The notes below the pieces were generated by a model that did no database searches, was not told the DNA's origin, and saw only the letters and a program-made list of their open reading frames with translations. Source: Acidimicrobiaceae bacterium (lineage in GTDB: Bacteria > Actinomycetota > Acidimicrobiia > Acidimicrobiales > RAAP-2). From it: a DNA stretch of 39,437 bases. Location of the stretch: NCBI GenBank assembly GCA_027306585.1, contig DAHUZJ010000067.1, positions 1-39,437 on the forward strand, given 5' to 3'. A program made the position numbers and the translations under genes. Every line of letters starts with the position of its first letter. Within the stretch, counting starts at the first letter, position 1. Positions 32,973 to 39,437 of the stretch are shown piece by piece.

Positions 32973-32993
32973 ACATGACTGATTGGGTCATGT
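32973..32993. promoter_or_regulatory. palindrome ACATGAC-N7-GTCATGT between cysD and cysH
   Basis: Perfect 7-base arms separated by seven bases. It lies within an A/T-rich stretch between the two divergent sulfur operons, 36 bases from the cysD start. The right arm abuts the TATAGT element. A dimeric repressor or activator of both operons is expected. Which one is unknown; it differs from the TAGAC-N6-GTCTA site of corynebacterial McbR. Confidence 0.6.
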
Positions 32994-32998
32994 ATAGT
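32993..32998 (+). promoter_or_regulatory. -10 element TATAGT of the cysH operon
   Basis: The best -10 match in the gap. It would start a transcript near 33005 with a leader of about 55 bases. I see no good -35; the region upstream is the palindrome, so activator dependence is possible. Confidence 0.45.
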
Positions 32999-33059
32999 GT
33001 GGCGACTGGGCCGCTCGGAAGTCAAAGTGGCCTGACCACCGGACCGTGAGGAGCACCTG

Positions 33060-33770
33060 GTGACCCTGACACGCCCCGACGACCGTACCGACGGTGCCGA
33101 CCGTACCGACGGTGCCGACCGTGCCGACCTGGCCGTGGCCGACGCCCGGCTCGAGACCGCCCCAGCCGGCAAGGTGGTCGAGTGGGCGGTCGACCGGTTC
33201 GGCAAGGACCTGGTGCTGGCGGCGTCGTTCCAGGACGTCGTCCTCATCGACCTGGCCGTGCACGTCGACCCGGCGGTCGAGGTCGTCTTCTTGGACACGG
33301 GTGCGCATTTCGCCGAGACGCTGGCCTTCGTGGAGGAGGTGCGGGGGCGCTACGGCCTGAACCTGACGGTGACGGCCCCCGGCCCGGAGGCCGACGACTG
33401 GCCGTGCGGCACGGCACGCTGTTGCGAGCTGCGCAAGGTGGTGCCGCTGCGCCGCGTGCTCGAGGGCAAGCGGGCGTGGCTCACGTCGCTGAGACGGGCA
33501 GACGCCCCCACCCGCGCCGGCGCTCCCATCGTGTCGTGGGACGACGCCTTCGGGCTGGTGAAGGTGAACCCTCTGGCCACGTGGACCGACGACGACGTGG
33601 ACGGCTACCTGAGGGACCACGAGCTTCCGGTGCACCCGCTCGTGCCCCAGGGCTACCTCTCCATCGGCTGCGCGCCGACGACGCGTCCCGTCCGGCCCGG
33701 GGAGGACGCCAGGGCCGGGCGATGGGCGGGCACCGACAAGACCGAGTGCGGTCTCCACGAGGCGGGCTGA
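33060..33770 (+). CDS. cysH: APS reductase (CysH) with one iron-sulfur Cys replaced
   Basis: 236 residues. AASFQDVVLIDLAVHVDP and VVFLDTGAHFAETLAF form the PP-loop-like fold of the PAPS/APS reductase family. C-terminal TECGLH holds the catalytic Cys230. The APS-type 4Fe-4S signature is CC about 80 residues before CxPC. Here Cys121-Cys122 and Cys204 are present, but the last ligand is Thr207 (GCAPTTRP). The N-terminus has an 18-bp coding repeat (DRTDGA twice). GTG 33060 follows GAGGAG. It would reduce APS to sulfite using a thiol donor. Absence of cysC supports APS as substrate; the missing ligand raises doubt about a normal cluster. Confidence 0.9.
   Translation: MTLTRPDDRTDGADRTDGADRADLAVADARLETAPAGKVVEWAVDRFGKDLVLAASFQDVVLIDLAVHVDPAVEVVFLDTGAHFAETLAFVEEVRGRYGLNLTVTAPGPEADDWPCGTARCCELRKVVPLRRVLEGKRAWLTSLRRADAPTRAGAPIVSWDDAFGLVKVNPLATWTDDDVDGYLRDHELPVHPLVPQGYLSIGCAPTTRPVRPGEDARAGRWAGTDKTECGLHEAG
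33081..33116 (+). repeat. 18-bp coding tandem repeat at the cysH start
   Basis: Two exact copies of gaccgtaccgacggtgcc plus a partial third encode an Asp/Arg/Thr/Gly-rich, probably disordered N-terminus. Confidence 0.85.
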
Positions 33771-33771
33771 C

Positions 33772-35514
33772 ATGGCGCGTGATCGCGACGACCCTTACGG
33801 CATCGCGTTCCGTGGGCGTCAGCGCGGCCTGCGGTTCGTCCGCCCGTACCGCCACATCGGCGAGCTCAACCCGATCGAGCAGCTGAAGCTGGACCGGCAC
33901 CCCTTCGAGGTGGCCCGCGCCATCGTGGACCGGTACGCCGTCGAGGGGGTCGGCGCCCTCCTGTCCGTGCCCGGCGAGGTGGAGCGCTTGAAGTGGGTGG
34001 GGCTCTACCCGCAGCGACAGGGCGGCGACGCCTTCATGCTGCGGGTCAAGGTTCCCGGCGGGGTGCTCACCGCCGCCCAGGCACGCGAGATCGGCATCGC
34101 TGCCGAGGCCTTCGCCGAAGGCCCCGAGGACAGCCCGGTGTTCGGCAACCGGTTCGCCGACCTCACCACGCGCCAGTCCGTCCAGCTCCACTGGCTCCGC
34201 CTCGCCGACATCCCGCGCATCTGGCAGCGCTTCCACGAGGTGGGCCTCACCACCATCCAGGCGTGCGGCGACTGCGCCCGGAACGTCACCTGCTGCCCGG
34301 TGTCGGGGATCGACGCCGACGAGGCCATCGACGCCCTGCCGGTGGCCCGCGCCATCTCCGACTTCTTCACGGCCAACCGCGAGTACGCCAACCTCCCCCG
34401 CAAGTTCAAGGTCGGCGTGACCGGGTGCCTCGAGGACTGTGCGCGGGTCGAGATCGACGACGTCGGCCTGTGGCCGGCCCGGGCCGACGACCAGTCGATC
34501 GGCTTCAACGTGCTCGTGGGCGGCGGCCTGTCGGACGGCGAGCGGCTCGCCTCCGACATCGACGTGTTCGTGGCGCCGGCGCAGGCGGTCGAGCTCACCC
34601 GGGCCGTCGCCCAGCTCTTCGGCGAGCTTGGCAACCGCGAGCACCGCGGCCTCGCCCGGATGCGCTACCTCGTCCAAGAGCTCGGCCCCGAGGGGTTCCG
34701 GGCCGAGCTGGCTCAGCGCGTCGCGTTCCCCCTCGTCCCCGCCGGCGAGGACCTCACCCGGAGCTACCGCGGGGACCACGTCGGCGTGCACGCCCAGCGC
34801 CAGCCAGGCCTCCACTACGTGGGCTGCGCCGTGCCGGTCGGGCGGCTGCGCGGCATCGACCTCGTGGAGGCCGCCCGGCTGGCCGAGTCCTACGGCGACG
34901 GCACGGTGCGCCTTGGTCCCGATCAGAACTTCGTGCTGTCCGGGATCCCCACCGACCGCCTCGACGACCTCCTGTCGGAGCCGCTCCTGCAGACGTGCTC
35001 GCCCCATCCCGGTCCCTTCACCCGAGGCGTGGTCGCCTGCACCGGCAGCGAGTTCTGCCGGTACGCCGTCGTCGAGACCAAGGAACGTGCCGCCAAGTGG
35101 GCCCGCACCCTCGACGCCCGCTTGGCGGAGCTCGCCGACGAGGGCCCCGGCGCCGACGGGTCGGAGGGCGCGCGGGGCGACCGGGGCGTCCTGCGCGTCC
35201 ACTTCTCGGGCTGCTCGGCGTCGTGCGCGCAGCCCCAGATCGCCGACGTCGGGCTGCGTGGCGACGTCGCGCACGTGGGCGAGCACATCGACGAGGCGGT
35301 CGACGTCGGGCTCGGCGGCTCGCTCGGGCCGGAGGCCGGGTTCATCCGCTGGGTGTCGGGTGCGGTGCCCGTGGACCGGGTGCCCGACGCGCTGCTGCGC
35401 CTCTACACCCGGTACGCCGAGGAGCGCAACGGGGACGAACCGTTCCACCGGTGGGCCCGGCGCCACACGCCCGAGGAGCTGCGCGAGGTCGTCGAAGAAG
35501 GAGCGTTGCGGTGA
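33772..35514 (+). CDS. sir: siroheme sulfite (or nitrite) reductase, NirA/Sir type
   Basis: 580 residues with two ferredoxin-nitrite/sulfite-reductase repeats. Substrate-side residues lie in TTRQSVQLHW, ACGDCARNVTCCPVSG and NLPRKFKVGVTGC. The coupled siroheme/4Fe-4S cysteines are 423 and 429 (CTGSEFC) and 481 and 485 (GCSASC). The family reduces sulfite to sulfide or nitrite to ammonia with six electrons from ferredoxin. Sequence alone does not decide, but the position after cysH and opposite cysDN-sirC argues for sulfite. It has no electron-input domain of its own. ATG 33772 begins two bases after the cysH stop, and its stop overlaps the FrhB-like start (GTGA). Confidence 0.88.
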   Translation: MARDRDDPYGIAFRGRQRGLRFVRPYRHIGELNPIEQLKLDRHPFEVARAIVDRYAVEGVGALLSVPGEVERLKWVGLYPQRQGGDAFMLRVKVPGGVLTAAQAREIGIAAEAFAEGPEDSPVFGNRFADLTTRQSVQLHWLRLADIPRIWQRFHEVGLTTIQACGDCARNVTCCPVSGIDADEAIDALPVARAISDFFTANREYANLPRKFKVGVTGCLEDCARVEIDDVGLWPARADDQSIGFNVLVGGGLSDGERLASDIDVFVAPAQAVELTRAVAQLFGELGNREHRGLARMRYLVQELGPEGFRAELAQRVAFPLVPAGEDLTRSYRGDHVGVHAQRQPGLHYVGCAVPVGRLRGIDLVEAARLAESYGDGTVRLGPDQNFVLSGIPTDRLDDLLSEPLLQTCSPHPGPFTRGVVACTGSEFCRYAVVETKERAAKWARTLDARLAELADEGPGADGSEGARGDRGVLRVHFSGCSASCAQPQIADVGLRGDVAHVGEHIDEAVDVGLGGSLGPEAGFIRWVSGAVPVDRVPDALLRLYTRYAEERNGDEPFHRWARRHTPEELREVVEEGALR

Positions 35515-36878
35515 AGCGGTACCGGTTGCGGGAGGAGATGAACGGCATATCGGAGCCGCCGGGAAAGGTGTGGTTCTGGGAGCTCGAGGCCGGCGTCATC
35601 GACGCGGGACGCTGCATCCGGTGCGGGACGTGCGTCGCCGCCTGCCCGTCCAACTCGATCGGCGTCCACACCGTGTCCGGGCTCCCCGAGCTCGTGAAGA
35701 TGTGCACCGGCTGCTCGCTCTGCTGGGACTTCTGCCCGCGGGGCGGGCTGCGGTACGAGGCGCTGTGGCCGCCGTCGACGCCGGAGGGCAGCGAGAGTGG
35801 CGAGGGCGCCGGGCGAGTCGGAGGCGCCGAGGGCGTCGAGGCCGTCGAGGGCGTCGAGAGCGTCGAGAGCGTCGAGAGCGTCGAGGGTGGCAGGGGGGTG
35901 GGGACCGCGACCGAGGTGCGGTCCGATCCGTCCGACCCCTACTGGAAGATCACCGGAGGACCGCCGGGCGACGGCCTGGGCGCGGTCGTCGAACGCTACG
36001 CCGTGCGGGCCGCCACCAAGCCCGAGGGCGTGCAGGACGGCGGCGCGGTCACCGCAATGCTGTGCGCGCTGCTCGCTGCCGGCGCGATCGACGGGGCGCT
36101 CGTGGCCAAGCCGAGCGACGACCCCGACGAGCGCTGGAAGGGCGTGCCTACCGTCGCCACCACCCCGGCCGAGGTGGTGGCGGCCGCCGGCAGCTTCTAC
36201 AACCAGACGATGGCGCTCGCCGAGCTCGACCTCTCGCGCTACGCGTTGCCGGGCCAGCCCCGGCTCGCTGTCGTCGGGACGGCGTGCGAGGTACAGGGCA
36301 TCCGCGCCATGCAGGCGCGGCGCTGGTCGACGGGGGCGCACCGGGTGGACGCCGTCGTGCTCACCATCGCCCTGATGTGCACGAAGAGCTTCGACTACGA
36401 GGGGCTCGTGCTGCGGGAGCTACAGCAGCGCCGCAAGGTCGATCTCGACCGGGTCGGCAGGATCGACGTGATCCGTGGCCGGCTCGTCGTCGAGTACCGC
36501 GACGGCGAGGTCGCCGTCGACGAGCCCGTCAAGGACTTCCACGGTGCTGCCCTCAAGGGCTGCGACGAGTGCGCCGACTTCCTCGGCCGCAGCGCCGACC
36601 TGTCGGTGGGGAGCGTGGGGTCCATGGACGGCTGGACGAGCATCCTGGTCCGCACCGAGCGAGGCCGTCAGGCGTTCGGCGCGGCGCGTGCCATGCTGGA
36701 CGTCCGGGACCTCGACGACCCCGCGGCCTTGCTCCGGCTCGACCGGCTGGACAAGCGGATCGCCGAGCGTTCCCTCCGGCGCAGGTTCGACCCTGACGCG
36801 CCGTTGTTCATCGACTACGAGGACCACGTGCGCCACTACCAAGGCACCGACCGCCGCCCCGTGCTGATCCGCCGATGA
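35511..36878 (+). CDS. FrhB/FpoF-family F420 (flavin) oxidoreductase with two 4Fe-4S sites
   Basis: 455 residues. Two ferredoxin-type clusters: Cys35-38-41-45 (CIRCGTCVAACP) and Cys65-68-71-75 (CTGCSLCWDFCP). Then a VES/VEG linker made of six 9-bp repeats, then the FrhB N and C domains: GGAVTAMLCALLAAGAIDG, VVGTACEVQGIRAMQ, IALMCTKSFDYEGL and GCDECADFLGRSADLSVGSVGSMDGW. FrhB proteins bind FAD and exchange electrons between F420 and iron-sulfur clusters. GTG 35511 is coupled to the sulfite reductase stop and preceded by GAAGGAG. This places it as the probable electron donor for that reductase. F420 as the electron carrier is inferred; another deazaflavin-like or flavin donor is possible. Confidence 0.85.
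   Translation: MKRYRLREEMNGISEPPGKVWFWELEAGVIDAGRCIRCGTCVAACPSNSIGVHTVSGLPELVKMCTGCSLCWDFCPRGGLRYEALWPPSTPEGSESGEGAGRVGGAEGVEAVEGVESVESVESVEGGRGVGTATEVRSDPSDPYWKITGGPPGDGLGAVVERYAVRAATKPEGVQDGGAVTAMLCALLAAGAIDGALVAKPSDDPDERWKGVPTVATTPAEVVAAAGSFYNQTMALAELDLSRYALPGQPRLAVVGTACEVQGIRAMQARRWSTGAHRVDAVVLTIALMCTKSFDYEGLVLRELQQRRKVDLDRVGRIDVIRGRLVVEYRDGEVAVDEPVKDFHGAALKGCDECADFLGRSADLSVGSVGSMDGWTSILVRTERGRQAFGAARAMLDVRDLDDPAALLRLDRLDKRIAERSLRRRFDPDAPLFIDYEDHVRHYQGTDRRPVLIRR
35835..35888 (+). repeat. 9-bp coding tandem repeat in the FrhB linker
   Basis: Six units of gtcgagnnn encode Val-Glu-X triplets between the ferredoxin part and the FrhB domain. The result is an acidic flexible linker. Confidence 0.85.
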
Positions 36879-37207
36879 GCGCTCGGACAGCGACGGCGCA
36901 CGTGCCGCCGACGACCGTCGTCGCACCGCGGCTGCACCTCCCCGACGAGCCGTTCGCCCTCCGCCTCGCCTGGCGCAACGCGGTGCTCGGCGGCGCGCCC
37001 CTAGCCGACGTCGTCGCCCACCAGGTCGCCCCCTGGCTGTGGGCGCGCTGGTCGGCGCTGCGCACGGCGGGGATCGACGAGGCGGGCTTCGCGCGGGTGG
37101 CGATCGCGTACCGCCGGGAGCTGTGGCTCTGGCTGCTCGGCGACCGGGCCTGGGCGCAGTGCTGCGCCGGGCTCATCGGACGCGTGGACCGACGAGTGCC
37201 GCGGTGA
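36875..37207 (+). CDS. unknown 110-residue protein in the sulfite-reductase operon
   Basis: I do not recognise it. 110 residues, Trp-rich (seven or so) and mostly helical in appearance: FALRLAWRNAVLGGAPLADVVAHQVAPWLWARW and RVAIAYRRELWLWLLGDRAWAQCCAGLIGRVDRR, with a CC pair. There is no signal or clear membrane helix. The ATG overlaps the FrhB-like stop (ATGA) and its own stop overlaps the ABC ATPase start (GTGA). It is therefore made in fixed ratio with both and may be an accessory or assembly subunit of the reductase. That is inference only. Confidence 0.75.
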   Translation: MSARTATAHVPPTTVVAPRLHLPDEPFALRLAWRNAVLGGAPLADVVAHQVAPWLWARWSALRTAGIDEAGFARVAIAYRRELWLWLLGDRAWAQCCAGLIGRVDRRVPR

Positions 37208-38019
37208 GCGGGACCGAGAGGCCGGCCGCCGGTGCCGACCCGGTCGTCCGGCTCGCCGGCGCGTCGGTCGTGCGAGACGGCCGGGCGATCCTCGACGCGG
37301 TCGACTGGGAGGTCGGGCCCGGCGAGCGGTGGGTCGTGCTCGGACCGAACGGCTCGGGCAAGACGACGCTGCTCCAGGTGGCCGGAGCCCGGCTGTGGCC
37401 GACGAGCGGCACCGTCGACATCCTCGGCGAGCGGCTCGGCCGGGTCGACGTCCGCACGTTGCGACCCCGCATCGCGCTCGTGAGCGGCTCGGTCGTCCGG
37501 CAGCTCCGTCCGGATCTCTCCGTGCGCGAGGTCGTGGTCACCGGGCGCTACGCCGCGCTCGAGCCGTGGTGGAACCGCTACACCGACCAGGACTGGGCGC
37601 GGGCCGATCAGCTCCTCGCCGATGCGGGCGTGGGGGCGATCGCCGGGCGCACCTTCGCCGTCGTCTCCGAGGGCGAGCGCCAGCAAGCGCTCCTGGCGCG
37701 GGCGCTCATGAGCAGCCCGGAGCTGCTGCTCCTCGACGAGCCGGCGGCTGGGCTCGACCTCGGCGCCCGGGAGCGGCTGGTGCTGCGGCTCGGTGCGCTC
37801 GCCGATGACCCGGCCGTGCCCCCCGTCGTCCTCGTCACCCACCACACCGAGGAGATCCCGCCCGGCTTCACGCATGCCGCGCTCGTGCGCCAGGGCCAGC
37901 TCGTGGCCAAGGGACCGCTGGAGGAGGTGCTGACGGCGGAAGGGGTGTCCCAGTGTTTCGGCGTGCGGGTGCAGGTGGGACGGGACGGCTCCCGGTGGTG
38001 GAGCCGAGCCACGCCCTGA
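37204..38019 (+). CDS. ABC-type ATPase (YlmA-like), no permease nearby
   Basis: 271 residues. Walker A GPNGSGKTT (47-55), an ABC signature written VSEGERQQALLARAL (154-168, where LSGGQ is usual), Walker B LLLLDEPAAGLDLG (174-187) and the switch His in VTHHTEEIPPGFTHAAL. The Walker-B/switch spacing, EEIPPGF and lack of partner membrane protein match soluble YlmA/ModF-like ATPases. Their role is unclear; transport of an operon substrate is possible but no permease follows. The GTG start overlaps the preceding stop. It is the last gene of the operon. Confidence 0.85.
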   Translation: MSGTERPAAGADPVVRLAGASVVRDGRAILDAVDWEVGPGERWVVLGPNGSGKTTLLQVAGARLWPTSGTVDILGERLGRVDVRTLRPRIALVSGSVVRQLRPDLSVREVVVTGRYAALEPWWNRYTDQDWARADQLLADAGVGAIAGRTFAVVSEGERQQALLARALMSSPELLLLDEPAAGLDLGARERLVLRLGALADDPAVPPVVLVTHHTEEIPPGFTHAALVRQGQLVAKGPLEEVLTAEGVSQCFGVRVQVGRDGSRWWSRATP

Positions 38020-38056
38020 CCGGACGTCCGGAGCTCGTCGGCACTCGTGGCCGACC

Positions 38057-38096
38057 CGGTGAGCATCGCTCCCGGTGAGCATCGCTCCCGGTGAGC
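38057..38096 (+). repeat. 16-bp tandem repeat
   Basis: Two and a half units of cggtgagcatcgctcc lie just after the ABC ATPase stop. Confidence 0.85.
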
Positions 38097-38660
38097 GACT
38101 CGAGGGGCTCGCTTCGCCGGCGAAACGCCGGCGAAACAAGGACGGCTCGGCGGTCTGCTGTCTCCAGCTCGCCCACAGCGAGCGCCACGCCGGGACGGGC
38201 TCTCCGGCCGTCAAGGTCCAAGGTCATCCACGGCTTCGGGCGCGCAGACCAGCCGGCTGGAAGCTCAACTCCTGCGTGCTCGTCTGCGGCTCGGGGCTCA
38301 ACGCAGCCGCCCCGCGCACTTCCTTCAGTAAGGTAGCGGCCTCTCCATCGTCGCCGAGCGGCTGCGCAGCGCAGCCAAGCACGTGCAGAGCGCGCTCGCT
38401 CGCCCTGGGCCTACTTCAACCCCGAGGTTGCAGAGCGCGACCGCCACGTGCGCGAGAACCTCGTCTCGTGCTTGGAGATGCGCATCGGAAGCGCACCGAA
38501 GGACCGACTCCTTGGCAAAGCAGCGGCGCGACGAGCTCGCCGGCGAACTGCGCGCGACGCCGGCGGTCTACCGGCTCCTTCGCCGCAACAACGACGGCAG
38601 GCTGCGCGTCGACCGCGCCGCGGTCGCCGATGAGGCGTGTTTCGGCGCGCGCTGTGTCGC
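38096..38660 (+). pseudogene. decayed IS1634-family transposase
   Basis: Fragments in several frames match the family order. RRRNKDGSAVCCLQLAHSER and TGSPAVK resemble the N-terminus. VIHGFGRADQ follows in another frame; the break is a 7-bp tandem duplication, caaggtc twice at 38212-38225. VRENLVSCLEMRIGSAP (near 38450) and QRRDELAGELRATPAVYRLL then NDGRLRVDRAAVADEA (38525-38633) resemble the region before the catalytic end. The DDE core is missing, and internal stretches are deleted. No terminal inverted repeats were found. Confidence 0.6.
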
Positions 38661-38718
38661 CTGGTCCCCGCCGCTGTCGCCTGGTCACCGCCGCTGTCGC
38701 CTGGTCACCGCCGCTGTC
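38653..38718 (+). repeat. 20-bp tandem repeat
   Basis: Three units of gctgtcgcctggtcaccgcc, the first slightly diverged, plus a partial fourth. They directly follow the transposase relic. Confidence 0.85.
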
Positions 38719-39012
38719 TGGGCCGGCCGTGTGCCCGTCATCTCCGGAAGTCCGGGCCTGACCCGGGGCCTGGCGCTCGGAGGCAGGCGAGGGAATTCGG
38801 AGGCGGCAGGGAGCAACAGGGAGCAACCGTGCCGCAACGCGCGCGATACTGCAACCGTTGTCCCCTTGCCATTTCCGGCGGCGCCAGGTACAAGTACGGA
38901 AAGCGGAGGGGCTGTGCTGCTGGTGTCGGCGCGGTGTAGCACTCCTGAGCATCCACCACTGCAGTTCCGGCTCTCAATAGGGTCGCGACCCAGGGAAGGT
39001 AGGTCGTAGGGA

Positions 39013-39437
39013 GTGACGCTCTTGGTCGTCTTGATCCTGGTCGTGCTGTGGGCTGCCGTCCTCGGGCCCCGCATCGTCCGTCGGCTCCGTGAGCAGGAGC
39101 CGCTGGGATCGGTCGACTCCTTCTACCACGAGCTTCACCTGCTGGAGCGGGCTGCGCCCAAGACGGTCATCCCGGCCAATCGCCTGGAGACGGCTCGGAG
39201 CCCGTGGCCGGGGTCCACCGGCTACCCGTCCGTGTCGAGCATGCCGGGGCGCCCCAGCCTCGTGCTCCTGCCCCCGGTGGGCACCACCGAGGAGCCCGAC
39301 GATCCGGCCGCCCGTGGCGGCTACGCCGGCCGGCCCAGCCTCGCCGCCCGAGACCGCGTGTACCGGGTGCGCCAGAGCCGCCGCCGCCGCCGGGACATCC
39401 TGCTCGCCCTGGTGGCAGTGATGGTCTTCACCGGCGG
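39013..39437 (+). CDS. membrane protein N-terminus, runs off the window
   Basis: 141 complete codons to the edge with no stop. It starts GTG 39013 with a hydrophobic helix TLLVVLILVVLWAAVLGP, followed by RIVRRLREQEPLGSVDSFYHELHLLERAAPK, a Pro/Ser-rich linker, and an Arg-rich segment leading into a second hydrophobic stretch RRRRRDILLALVAVMVFTG at the edge. Actinobacterial genomes often carry such two-helix proteins with a GS(V/I)xSFHxxLxxLER motif after the first helix. The family has no established function that I know. The ribosome site is poor (GGGA almost adjacent to the start). Confidence 0.75.
   Translation, partial: MTLLVVLILVVLWAAVLGPRIVRRLREQEPLGSVDSFYHELHLLERAAPKTVIPANRLETARSPWPGSTGYPSVSSMPGRPSLVLLPPVGTTEEPDDPAARGGYAGRPSLAARDRVYRVRQSRRRRRDILLALVAVMVFTG

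Larger units (their letters stand above)
38020..39012. other. 993-base gap with transposase relic and tandem repeats
   Basis: No intact gene. It contains a 16-bp repeat (38057-38096), the decayed transposase, a 20-bp repeat (38653-38718) and about 300 bases before the next start in which I see nothing firm. Codon bias is disturbed relative to the neighbours, which suggests former mobile DNA. Confidence 0.6.

Noticed and set aside
33772..35514. Assignment as a nitrite reductase
   Set aside because: NirA and assimilatory Sir share the same motifs, so it remains possible. I prefer sulfite because the gene lies directly after cysH and opposite cysDN-sirC, with no nitrate genes in view.

Overview
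The window is very G+C-rich, gene-dense DNA with many GTG/TTG starts and 4-base start/stop overlaps. The gene content fits a free-living actinobacterium: a mycoredoxin-like protein, an Rpf-like transglycosylase, a LytR/CpsA/Psr protein, a MEDS/anti-sigma-kinase protein, class II FBPase, a TreS-maltokinase pair and an FrhB-family (F420-type) protein. Acidimicrobiia or a relative is my inference; no rRNA marker is present. I see no tRNA, rRNA or CRISPR array.

Layout. 1-9.5 kb: lipid and acyl-CoA genes (3-hydroxyacyl-CoA dehydrogenase 3' end, alpha-methylacyl-CoA racemase, AidB-like acyl-CoA dehydrogenase), a YbhN-type membrane protein, a secreted unknown, a glutaredoxin, a truncated HAD gene coupled to a flavin-reductase-like gene, an MFS exporter and a methyltransferase. 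9.6-14.9 kb: MEDS/HATPase regulator, a second MFS transporter and its likely TetR repressor (matching operators at both promoters), a CBS-domain protein, a divergent ClpS and an Rpf-like secreted protein. 15.3-18.7 kb: a coupled HpnO-like aminotransferase/HpnA-like epimerase pair, divergent from an IclR regulator. 18.8-29.4 kb: LCP protein and GlpX on the minus strand, divergent from a tight run murA-meaB-treS-maltokinase-like-phosphofructokinase, which converges on galT. 29.5-38 kb: a small membrane protein, then a sulfate-assimilation locus of two divergent operons, cysD-cysN-sirC (minus) and cysH-sulfite reductase-FrhB-unknown-ABC ATPase (plus). 38-39 kb: a decayed IS1634-like transposase amid tandem repeats, then the start of a membrane protein that runs off the end.

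How the genes work together. CysDN activates sulfate to APS. No APS kinase is visible and CysH carries most of the APS-reductase iron-sulfur signature, so direct APS reduction to sulfite is likely. SirC would supply siroheme for the sulfite reductase. That reductase is translationally coupled to an FrhB-family protein with two 4Fe-4S motifs, suggesting that F420H2 (or another deazaflavin/flavin donor) feeds sulfite reduction. This would be a split analogue of the methanogen Fsr fusion and is the most interesting system here. The carbon block pairs FBPase with a phosphofructokinase whose residues 104 and 124 are those of the PPi-dependent type, beside trehalose/maltose-1-phosphate genes. MurA has Asp in place of the fosfomycin-target Cys.

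Many genes contain short in-frame tandem duplications (9, 12, 18, 19 and 39 bp), and the spacers hold 15-, 16- and 20-bp arrays, so replication slippage seems frequent in this genome.
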